Assembly (NCBI GenBank): GCA_964396385.1
Contig: CAYNFH010000218.1
Coordinates: 1-10,386 of the forward strand
Reading direction: 5' to 3'
From: CAYNFH01 sp964396385
Lineage (GTDB): Bacteria; Armatimonadota; Chthonomonadetes; Chthonomonadales; CAJBBX01
DNA: 10,386 nucleotides
Position 1 is the stretch's first letter. The number at the start of each line of letters is the position of its first letter. Both the position numbers and the translations under genes were made by a program. Shown in pieces: positions 1 through 6,025 of this stretch. The notes under the pieces were generated by a model, which saw nothing but the letters and a program-made list of their open reading frames with translations, was not told the origin of the DNA and searched no databases.

Positions 1-246
1 ATGCCGGAGCCACAAATGGACCGAGACATAGAGTATGAGAGATGGAAGGACCAAATCGACATGGAGGTGGATGCCGAAGTGGTTCGTCTACTCGAGGCTG
101 AGGGCATCGATGTCCAAGGATCAGCATCTTGGCCGATGAAGGAGAAGGTCCGTCTCATGCTCAGGATGCAGAAGCTCGCCTATCCCCTTCTGGCCGCAAG
201 AAGAACGCTGGAGTGGTGGGAGCGGCCGTGGGACATCGAGCCTTAG
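1..246 (+). CDS. Small charged hypothetical protein, possibly 3'-truncated by an in-frame TAG
   Basis: I do not recognise this 81-residue product. It is rich in Glu, Arg, Lys and Trp, has no signal peptide or membrane segment, and looks like a soluble, mostly helical protein (residues 8-40 and 46-72). The ATG is the first base of the window, so no ribosome site can be judged and the gene could begin upstream. The frame stops at TAG 244-246, but the same frame then stays open for 34 more protein-like codons and ends at a TAG that overlaps the GTG start of the methyltransferase-nuclease gene. That arrangement suggests the intact gene had about 116 codons and was co-translated with the restriction-modification gene. 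It may be a small accessory protein of that system, but nothing in the sequence shows a function. Confidence 0.5.
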   Translation: MPEPQMDRDIEYERWKDQIDMEVDAEVVRLLEAEGIDVQGSASWPMKEKVRLMLRMQKLAYPLLAARRTLEWWERPWDIEP

Positions 247-351
247 GGCGCGCGACTGTACGAACTTCGCCAAGAACAGCGACTGGTGGTCGAGTTTGAC
301 CGTTCCGGCCGCGTGCCCCATGCAGTATATAACAACATATTAAACCGCTAG
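247..351 (+). other. In-frame continuation of the first ORF beyond a TAG codon
   Basis: Reading on in the frame of the first ORF gives 34 sense codons with a normal protein-like composition (for example LYELRQEQRLVVEFDRSGR), then TAG at 349-351. The last base of that stop is the first base of the GTG start of the next gene (TAGTG), a typical translational-coupling overlap. The simplest reading is a recent nonsense change at 244-246 (for instance CAG to TAG) or a base-call error. TAG also ends the flavoprotein gene at 4578-4580, so general reassignment of TAG in this organism is unlikely. Confidence 0.5.
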
Positions 352-2573
352 TGACCGTCCGTCGGAGTCCACGTTTGACCGTCAAGTCCCAAGACGCCCA
401 ATTCGAGTTGGCACCTCCGCCAGCTAAGGTGCCAGCCAAGAAGGAGAACGGCGAAGCCAACAGGCTTGACCCGCGGGACAGGCCGGCGCACGACTGGTAC
501 CGATTCGTCCTCTCGTTCCCGCCCCACCTGGTTGCCTCGGTTCTGGATAGATTTGGCATCAGCGCGCAGCACACGGTTCTCGATCCCTTTTGCGGAACGG
601 GGACTACCCTTGTCGAGTGCAAGAAGCGCGGGATACCGAGCATTGGGATCGAAGCTCACCCGATGGCTCACTTTGCCAGTTCGGTCAAAACAGACTGGTC
701 GGTTGATCCCCGGGGGCTGGCCGAGCACACAACCGAAGTTTGTGCTGCAACGGAAAGTCTGTTTAGGGCCGAGGGCGTGGCCGGTCAGACATCATTCAGC
801 CTGGAGCGCCGAGCCTACCAGTACGGACTGCGCAGACTGGACGAAGAGGCTCACGAGCTCCTCTTGAAGGGCTCGATTAGCGCTCTGCCCCTCCACAAGA
901 CGCTCCTCTTATTAGAGATCATCGACCGGACGCGATATGATAGGCGATTCGCCGCCCACGAGCGCCTCGCTCTGGCAAAGGCACTTGTGACCCAGATAGG
1001 CAACCTGGAGTTCGGTCCGGAGGTGGGCGTAGGCGAGGCAAGGAGTGATGCTCCGGTACTAGCCGCTTGGCAGAACAATGTGGCGGCGATGGCTGATGAT
1101 TTGGCGTCTTTGGGGCCGATGGAAGCGACACCCGCCCAGGCAATACTCTCGGATTCACGGAGCTTGGACCATGTTCTCGCTCCTGAGTCAATCGACGCTG
1201 TCATCACGTCGCCTCCCTACCCGAACGAGAAGGACTACACCCGCACGACTCGGTTGGAGTCGGTTGTACTCGGGCTCATCCGAAACAAGTACGAGCTACA
1301 GGCGCTCAAGCGTGGACTAGTCCGGTCGAACACGAGAAATGTGTTCGTCGACGACGATGATGATGAGTGGGTGGCCCAGCACCCAGAGATCCAGCGGATT
1401 GCGGATGAGATAGAAGCTCGGAGAGTAGAGTTAGGAAAGACCTCTGGCTTCGAGCGGCTCTATGCACGGGTCACTCGGCTCTATTTCGGAGGGATGGCTC
1501 GACACTTGGCGGAGCTTCGCGTGGCACTTCGACGCGGAGCCCAGCTTGCCTACGTGGTTGGAGATCAGGCTTCATACCTCCGGGTGATGATCCGGACGGG
1601 CGACCTGTTGGGCAAGATTTCCCAGGCCCTGGGTTATGAGGTTGAGTCGATCGATCTATTCCGGACCCGGCTGGCGACATCGACTCGTGACCAGTTGCGA
1701 GAAGAGGTCGTCGTGCTAAGATGGCCGGGTGACCAAACTGCCATAACGACAGGAGTGGAGATGCCGAAACGGGACGGTGACCGCGGACCGAACCGATACA
1801 GCCGCATAATCGAGAAGATCTTCTTCTCTCACTATGAGGAAGGGCTGTTGGAGATCGAGTTCGATCGGTTCGAAATCGAGCAAGCAGCGGCTGAGCTCGG
1901 CATTTCCCTTCCGAAGAACTTAGGCGACGTTGTCTACTCATTCCGATATCGGAACAGTCTGCCGCAATCAGTGCGCGAACGCGCCCCTGCTGGGTCGGAT
2001 TGGATCATTCGCGCCGCCGGCCGGTCCCGGTATCGGTTTGTCGCTGCCGTGCAGTCAATCATCGTGCCTCGTGCCGGCATCCCCGAAACGAAGGTGCCAG
2101 ATGCCACGCCTGGCGTTATCGCGATGTATGCACTGGACGACGAGCAGGCGCTCCTGGCGAAGCTTCGGTACAACCGCCTGATTGACACGTTCACCGGCGT
2201 CACCTGCTACTCGCTCCAAAGCCACCTTCGGACCCAGGTACCTGACGTCGGTCAGGTAGAGACCGATGAGGTGTACGTCGGCATTGACAAGCGAGGGGCG
2301 CACTACGTATTTCCGGTCCAGGCCAAGGGTGGTAGAGATAAGCAAAGCATTGTGCAGATCGAGCAGGACATTGCCATGGCGGGCCACAAGTTCCCAAAGC
2401 TCATCTGCCGGCCAATCGCGGCGCAGTTCGTCGGCCCGGACCTGATCGCCCTGTTCCTCTATGAGCAGGGTGCTGACGGGCCAGTTGAATTGGCTGAGAA
2501 GCACTACAGGCTCGTGCCGCCGGAACAACTGACCGGCGATGAGTTGGATCAGTATCGGAATCGGCCGGAATGA
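351..2573 (+). CDS. Fused DNA methyltransferase / PD-(D/E)XK nuclease (probable single-chain restriction-modification enzyme)
   Basis: The 740-residue protein has two parts. Residues 45-460 form an amino-methyltransferase: the SAM-binding motif I DPFCGTGTT is at 78-86, an acidic ribose-binding residue is in GIEAHP at about 101, and the catalytic motif IV TSPPY is at 286-290, a form common in N4-cytosine and some N6-adenine enzymes. About 200 residues separate motifs I and IV, enough for a target-recognition region. An acidic run (VDDDDDEW) lies at 333-340. From about 471 a second domain begins (RIIEKIFFSHYEEG); it holds ETDE at 637-640 and VQAKGG at 656-661, the spacing of a PD-(D/E)XK nuclease with the Q-x-K variant known from Mrr-like enzymes. 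The GTG start overlaps the preceding stop codon; there is no clear Shine-Dalgarno, which fits coupling. The protein probably methylates and cleaves the same DNA site to protect against foreign DNA. A methyltransferase with a non-catalytic C-terminal domain is the alternative. Confidence 0.8.
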   Translation: MTVRRSPRLTVKSQDAQFELAPPPAKVPAKKENGEANRLDPRDRPAHDWYRFVLSFPPHLVASVLDRFGISAQHTVLDPFCGTGTTLVECKKRGIPSIGIEAHPMAHFASSVKTDWSVDPRGLAEHTTEVCAATESLFRAEGVAGQTSFSLERRAYQYGLRRLDEEAHELLLKGSISALPLHKTLLLLEIIDRTRYDRRFAAHERLALAKALVTQIGNLEFGPEVGVGEARSDAPVLAAWQNNVAAMADDLASLGPMEATPAQAILSDSRSLDHVLAPESIDAVITSPPYPNEKDYTRTTRLESVVLGLIRNKYELQALKRGLVRSNTRNVFVDDDDDEWVAQHPEIQRIADEIEARRVELGKTSGFERLYARVTRLYFGGMARHLAELRVALRRGAQLAYVVGDQASYLRVMIRTGDLLGKISQALGYEVESIDLFRTRLATSTRDQLREEVVVLRWPGDQTAITTGVEMPKRDGDRGPNRYSRIIEKIFFSHYEEGLLEIEFDRFEIEQAAAELGISLPKNLGDVVYSFRYRNSLPQSVRERAPAGSDWIIRAAGRSRYRFVAAVQSIIVPRAGIPETKVPDATPGVIAMYALDDEQALLAKLRYNRLIDTFTGVTCYSLQSHLRTQVPDVGQVETDEVYVGIDKRGAHYVFPVQAKGGRDKQSIVQIEQDIAMAGHKFPKLICRPIAAQFVGPDLIALFLYEQGADGPVELAEKHYRLVPPEQLTGDELDQYRNRPE

Positions 2574-2654
2574 GGTTCCTGACTTTCCAGCAATCGCTTA
2601 GTCGCTGCGAGCGCCGCGCCGACACCGCCCGTAGTCGGTGAGTCGATCCAAGGC
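2574..2654. other. Short spacer between the RM gene and the flavoprotein gene
   Basis: This 81-base gap holds a weak hairpin at 2620-2645 (CACCG 2623-2627 pairing with CGGTG 2636-2640, with a bulged CGA/TCG extension). No T-run follows it, so it is a poor intrinsic terminator. The only ribosome-site candidate before ATG 2655 is a weak AAGG at 2650-2653. No convincing promoter was seen. Confidence 0.3.
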
Positions 2655-4580
2655 ATGGAAATCTCCTCTCCCAACCACGCCCGCTTTCCGCACCTATTCA
2701 CGCCGTTCACGCTGAAGGGCGTGGAGCTGCGGAATAGGGTTGCCATAAGCGGGCATTTCGCCGGATGGTGGGTGGGAGAGGGCGGGCTGCCCAGCGACGC
2801 CTTTGTCGCCTATCTGGAGGAGCGCGCGAAAGGTGGCGTAGGCCTCTTCACAATCGGCGCAACCTCGCCTGAGCCGGGCTCCGGCTGGATGGAGAACCTG
2901 GACGACCGCATCATCCCGCGCTACCGGCTACTGGCCGAGGCGGGGCACCGCTACAGCGCCAGGGTGTTTGCTCAGCTCTGCCACCCCGGATTCAAACCAC
3001 TCCCCGGCATCCCCATCATCGAGCCGGGACCCTCCATCGATCCACCGGACGAGGTGCCGCCTGCCCCTCCCGTCCCCATCGAAAGGCTGCATGGCCTGCT
3101 AGAGGCGTTCGGCAAGGCGGCGGGACGGGCCGCCGAGGGCGGCATGGACGGCGTGGAGCTGCACTCGCACGAGAGCTTCCTCCATGCCCAGATGCTCAAC
3201 CCCAACTGGAACCGGCGTACGGACGAATATGGCGGCTCGCTGGAGAACCGCATGCGGTTCCTGGTGGAGACGCTTACGGCCATGCGGTCGGCTATCGGTC
3301 CCCATCTGCCGCTCGGAGTCCGGCTGAAGCTGGACGACATGGTCCAGCGCGGCATGGGGCCGGAGGAGTACCGTGAGGTAGTCCGGAGGCTGGAAGCGGA
3401 GCGGCTGGTGGACTACGTGCTATTCACGGGTGGCGACGGCCGGTTCCATCACGGGCCGATGCCCCGGCCCGAAGGGGAGTGGCTGCCGCTGGTTCAGCAG
3501 ATGCGCGCCGTGACGCGGCTGCCCATCATGCACGCGGGACGCATCAGCACGCCGGAGATGGCGGAACAAGCCCTGGCGGCGGGGTGGCTGGACGTGGTCT
3601 GCATGACCAAGACTCACATCTGCGACCCGCACTTTACGCGCAAGGTGTACGAGGGGCGCTTGGACGAGATCCGCTACTGCACGCGCTGCCTTCAGAGCTG
3701 TCACGGCAAGATGCACGAGATGACCTGCGTATACAACCCCAGGACGCGGCGCGAGGCAGAGTGGCGCGACCTTGAGCCCGCTTCGGTCAAGCGGCGGATC
3801 GTGATTGTCGGCGCGGGGCCCGCCGGCATGGAGCTGGCGCTGACCGCAGCGCAGCGTGGGCACGCCGTGACCGTGCTGGAACAGGCGAACCGGGTTGGGG
3901 GCCAGGTTTGGACCGGGGCGGCCTCCCCACTGCGGCGGAGCTGGGCGCGGATAGCGGAGTTTTACCAGCGGCAAGCGGCCAGCGGTCTGTTCGAGGTGAG
4001 GGTCGGGACGCGCGCCGATGTGGAAACCGTTCTGGCGCTCCGTCCAGACGTGGTGGTGATAGCGACCGGCTCGCAGCCGCTCCGGCTGGAGATACCCGGC
4101 GGCCCCGGCGCCCTTACGATTGGCGAAGTAATGGGTGGCCGTGTGGACCACGCCCGCCGGGCGATGATCTACGACACGGAAGGGTTCAATCGCGCGTTCG
4201 TCGCAGCGGACTATCTCTCTGCCAAGGGCGTTGCGGTGGACCTGGTCACACCGTATTGCCGCCTCGGGCACAAGGTGGAGTCCATGATGCTGGATGAGAT
4301 GGTCCACCAACTGGGCGACCGCGGGGTCCGCTTCCGACCGGGCCAGGAGCTGGTCGGCTGGAATGGCGGCCCGGTGCTCCGAGATGTTCGAAGCGGAGAG
4401 GAGGAGCGGATGGAAGGCGTGGAAGTCGTTGTTGGGACCGTCGGCTCGCTTTCCGAAGCGGTGCTGGCCGATTCCCTGCGCGCGCACGTCCCTGTGCTGC
4501 ACGTTATCGGGGATGCCGCCGAGCCCCGCACCGTGGAAGACGCGACGTACGAAGGGGCGAGGCTCGGCAGGGAGCTTTAG
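2655..4580 (+). CDS. OYE-type FMN/4Fe-4S/FAD oxidoreductase (2,4-dienoyl-CoA reductase / trimethylamine dehydrogenase family)
   Basis: This 641-residue cytoplasmic flavoprotein has the full three-part layout of the family. An Old Yellow Enzyme TIM barrel covers about residues 8-335 (LFTPFTLKGVELRNR at 14-28, QLCHPG at 107-112, RTDEYGGSLENRMRF at 188-202, MHAGRIS at 292-298). A 4Fe-4S site follows with Cys 342, 345, 349 and 358. A dinucleotide domain then has GAGPAG at 386-391 for FAD, an acidic residue at 409 ending the second strand, ATG at 470-472 and GDA at 619-621. Such enzymes pass electrons from NAD(P)H or a substrate through FAD, FeS and FMN to reduce enoyl compounds or oxidise amines. 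The usual active-site stretch H-x-A-H-G-Y reads HSHESF here (170-175), so the second His and the Tyr are replaced and the substrate is probably not that of FadH. Its stop lies 4 bases from the stop of the convergent VOC gene. Family assignment is firm; substrate is unknown. Confidence 0.88.
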   Translation: MEISSPNHARFPHLFTPFTLKGVELRNRVAISGHFAGWWVGEGGLPSDAFVAYLEERAKGGVGLFTIGATSPEPGSGWMENLDDRIIPRYRLLAEAGHRYSARVFAQLCHPGFKPLPGIPIIEPGPSIDPPDEVPPAPPVPIERLHGLLEAFGKAAGRAAEGGMDGVELHSHESFLHAQMLNPNWNRRTDEYGGSLENRMRFLVETLTAMRSAIGPHLPLGVRLKLDDMVQRGMGPEEYREVVRRLEAERLVDYVLFTGGDGRFHHGPMPRPEGEWLPLVQQMRAVTRLPIMHAGRISTPEMAEQALAAGWLDVVCMTKTHICDPHFTRKVYEGRLDEIRYCTRCLQSCHGKMHEMTCVYNPRTRREAEWRDLEPASVKRRIVIVGAGPAGMELALTAAQRGHAVTVLEQANRVGGQVWTGAASPLRRSWARIAEFYQRQAASGLFEVRVGTRADVETVLALRPDVVVIATGSQPLRLEIPGGPGALTIGEVMGGRVDHARRAMIYDTEGFNRAFVAADYLSAKGVAVDLVTPYCRLGHKVESMMLDEMVHQLGDRGVRFRPGQELVGWNGGPVLRDVRSGEEERMEGVEVVVGTVGSLSEAVLADSLRAHVPVLHVIGDAAEPRTVEDATYEGARLGREL

Positions 4581-4584
4581 TCCG

Positions 4585-4977
4585 TCAGCCCTCCAGCGGG
4601 GCGCACAGGTCCACGTGAGTGCCGTCGGGATCGGTGACAACGGCATACCGTTGTCCCCAGAAGGCGTCCCAGGGCTCCAGATACCCGCCGTATCCAGCTT
4701 CCACCAGCCGGCGGTAGGTCGCGTCCACTTCCGCGGGCTTTTCGCAATTGAATGCGAGCGTCAGGCGCTGACCGACGGGCTCCTTCCATTGCGGATCGAT
4801 GCTCTTAACCAGCGCCTCGGTGTCCCACATGATGGTGTAACCGTTGGGGGTGGTGGTATTAACGTGGTCTTCCGAGTCCTGCCCCTCCGGAATATCCAGG
4901 CCTAGCAGGCGGTAGAAGCGGAGCGACGCACCCATGTCCTTCACGACCATTCCAATACCAATCGGCTGAATTGCCAT
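4585..4977 (-). CDS. VOC-superfamily protein (glyoxalase / bleomycin-resistance-like fold)
   Basis: The 130-residue protein has the two beta-alpha-beta-beta-beta modules of the vicinal-oxygen-chelate fold: VVKDMGASLRFYRLLGLDI at 11-29 and, in the second half, FWGQRYAVVTDPDGTHVDL at 106-124, a hallmark of this family. The positions that usually hold metal ligands look poor: there is no His near the first strand, no clear Glu in the strand around 46-52, and Asp 123 sits where the last Glu is common. It may therefore bind a small molecule rather than act as a metal-dependent lyase or dioxygenase. The ATG at 4977 has a strong GGAGGA six bases upstream. It lies 63 bases downstream of the WYL regulator on the same strand, a pairing that suggests expression together with or under that regulator. 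Confidence 0.85.
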   Translation of the reverse strand: MAIQPIGIGMVVKDMGASLRFYRLLGLDIPEGQDSEDHVNTTTPNGYTIMWDTEALVKSIDPQWKEPVGQRLTLAFNCEKPAEVDATYRRLVEAGYGGYLEPWDAFWGQRYAVVTDPDGTHVDLCAPLEG

Positions 4978-4983
4978 TGTCTC

Positions 4984-4989
4984 TCCTCC
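4984..4989 (-). promoter_or_regulatory. Ribosome binding site of the VOC gene
   Basis: On the minus strand GGAGGA stands six bases before the ATG at 4977, a near-perfect Shine-Dalgarno at the right distance. It confirms this start and shows that the VOC gene can be translated on its own even if co-transcribed with the regulator. Confidence 0.75.
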
Positions 4990-5022
4990 ATAGGTGTGAT
5001 GATGAAGAGATGATAACAGCCG

Positions 5023-5048
5023 ATCGGTGACAACCCTATGTCACCGAT
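5023..5048. repeat. Perfect 10-bp inverted repeat at the end of the WYL regulator gene
   Basis: ATCGGTGACA at 5023-5032 and its exact complement TGTCACCGAT at 5039-5048 are separated by six bases. On the minus strand the repeat includes the last codons and stop of the regulator gene and sits 46 bases before the VOC start. No T-run follows on that strand, so it is not a standard terminator. The symmetric TGTCAC/GTGACA core would suit an operator for the dimeric regulator, an mRNA-processing hairpin, or a weak attenuator. Function is inferred only from position and symmetry. Confidence 0.55.
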
Positions 5049-5970
5049 TCTGGTAAGTCTTCAGGATTTTTTCTGCATGCTCCAGCAGACGGGCCCGGAG
5101 CTCGGCTGGGGATTCAACCACGGCTTCCGGTCCAAGCCGCAGGAGGTACCGCGCGAACCACTCCAGCTCGCTCGGCGGGCAGTGGAATTCCAGCATCCCG
5201 CCGCCGTCCGGCTCGCGGCGTATCTGCGGGCCGAGGTGCTGCTCCGTCTCCATCTGAAGGACGCCGCGGGGCGTGAGGCGGACGCAGACGCGTGGGTGCG
5301 ACGGGTGGTTATAGGGTAGCGTCTGTTGCCTTGCCTGAGGAGCAGCCGGTGCGGGAGCACGCTCTACGCGCATGAACCGGTCGACTCGGTAGGTGCGCCC
5401 TTCTCCGTGCTCGTGGGAGAAGGCTCGGCAGTACCAGAAGCCGCCGCTGCTAAAGATGCGGAGCGGGAGCAGCGTTGGGGTGGACGGCCCATTGGCGGAT
5501 CGGTACTCCGACGAGACCCACTGCTCCTCCCGGGCGCACTGAAGGAGCAGCTCGATGAAGGGCGTATTGTACTGCCGTTCCGGCACCTCGATAGCAACAG
5601 AGCTGAGCAGCTCCTCGGCCCCACGCAGGTGCGCGGCCGGGATGGAGGCCCGCAGCTTGGCGGCGAGGGAGGCGCGCTCGTCCGAGAAGGGGCTGTCCGG
5701 CAGCTTCTGCAGGCCGCTCAGGGCCAGCAGCAGCAGCATCGCCTCGCGGAGTGTGAGTGGGAGCGGCGATAGCGAGAAGTCCTCCGGCAGGGAGTAGCCG
5801 CCGCCAGGTCCTTCCTGGGCGATGACCGGCACGCCCATCTCGCAGAGCGCCTGGATGTCGCGGAGCACGGTGCGGCGGGACACCTCAAAGCTGCGGGCGA
5901 TCTCCTCGGAGGTGCGGCCCCCATCTTGCAGGAGCAGCACCGTGGCGGTAAGGCGGTCCATGCGGTTCAT
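5041..5970 (-). CDS. YafY-type HTH / WYL-domain transcriptional regulator
   Basis: From the chosen ATG at 5970 (MNRMDRL) the protein has 309 residues, the usual size for this family. It starts with a winged helix-turn-helix (RTSEEIARSFEVSRRTVLRDIQAL at 19-42, with the wing EGPGGGYSL at 53-61). A WYL domain follows: FWYCRAF at 178-184, where WYC stands for WYL, and RTYRVDRF at 192-199. A C-terminal WCX-like extension covers about residues 226-300. Such regulators bind DNA as dimers and sense ligands or nucleic acid through the WYL domain. The frame is open to an ATG at 6045, but that would overlap the divergent peptidase start and adds an un-family-like leader. The 5970 start has GGGGA about 10 bases upstream. 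It probably controls the VOC gene, the divergent peptidase-transporter genes, or both. Confidence 0.87.
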   Translation of the reverse strand: MNRMDRLTATVLLLQDGGRTSEEIARSFEVSRRTVLRDIQALCEMGVPVIAQEGPGGGYSLPEDFSLSPLPLTLREAMLLLLALSGLQKLPDSPFSDERASLAAKLRASIPAAHLRGAEELLSSVAIEVPERQYNTPFIELLLQCAREEQWVSSEYRSANGPSTPTLLPLRIFSSGGFWYCRAFSHEHGEGRTYRVDRFMRVERAPAPAAPQARQQTLPYNHPSHPRVCVRLTPRGVLQMETEQHLGPQIRREPDGGGMLEFHCPPSELEWFARYLLRLGPEAVVESPAELRARLLEHAEKILKTYQNR

Positions 5971-6025
5971 GCCAACACTATTCCCCGTCCAGGTCCGTTG
6001 ATCCTGAGCGAAGGAGATGAACGCA
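5971..6025. promoter_or_regulatory. Divergent control region between the WYL regulator and the M28 peptidase
   Basis: Only 55 bases separate the two chosen starts, so promoters for both directions must overlap here or lie inside the coding ends. I see no consensus -35/-10 pair on either strand. The direct repeat GTCC-AG-GTCC at about 5987-5996 and the small hairpin TCCT/AGGA at 6002-6015 are the only visible elements. The layout of a regulator facing the genes it may control is typical of local regulation. Confidence 0.4.
6011..6016 (+). promoter_or_regulatory. Ribosome binding site that fixes the peptidase start
   Basis: AAGGAG ends directly against the first in-frame ATG (6017), which leaves no spacing, but stands nine bases before the next in-frame ATG at 6026. 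The second ATG is therefore the better start. The core AGGA can pair with TCCT at 6002-6005, a weak hairpin that could lower access to the site. Confidence 0.65.

Noticed and set aside
296..333. TTGACC at 296-301 with TATATA/TATAAC at 326-333 as a promoter for the RM gene
   Set aside because: The spacer is 24-26 bases, far from 17. The AT-rich stretch also falls inside the protein-like continuation of the first ORF.
2620..2645. Intrinsic terminator after the RM gene
   Set aside because: The stem is only five perfect pairs with a bulged extension and there is no T-run after it.
3420..4646. Long antisense ORF (408 codons) opposite the flavoprotein
   Set aside because: It is rich in His, Pro and Arg as expected for a GC-rich shadow frame. 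The forward frame has a complete set of family motifs.
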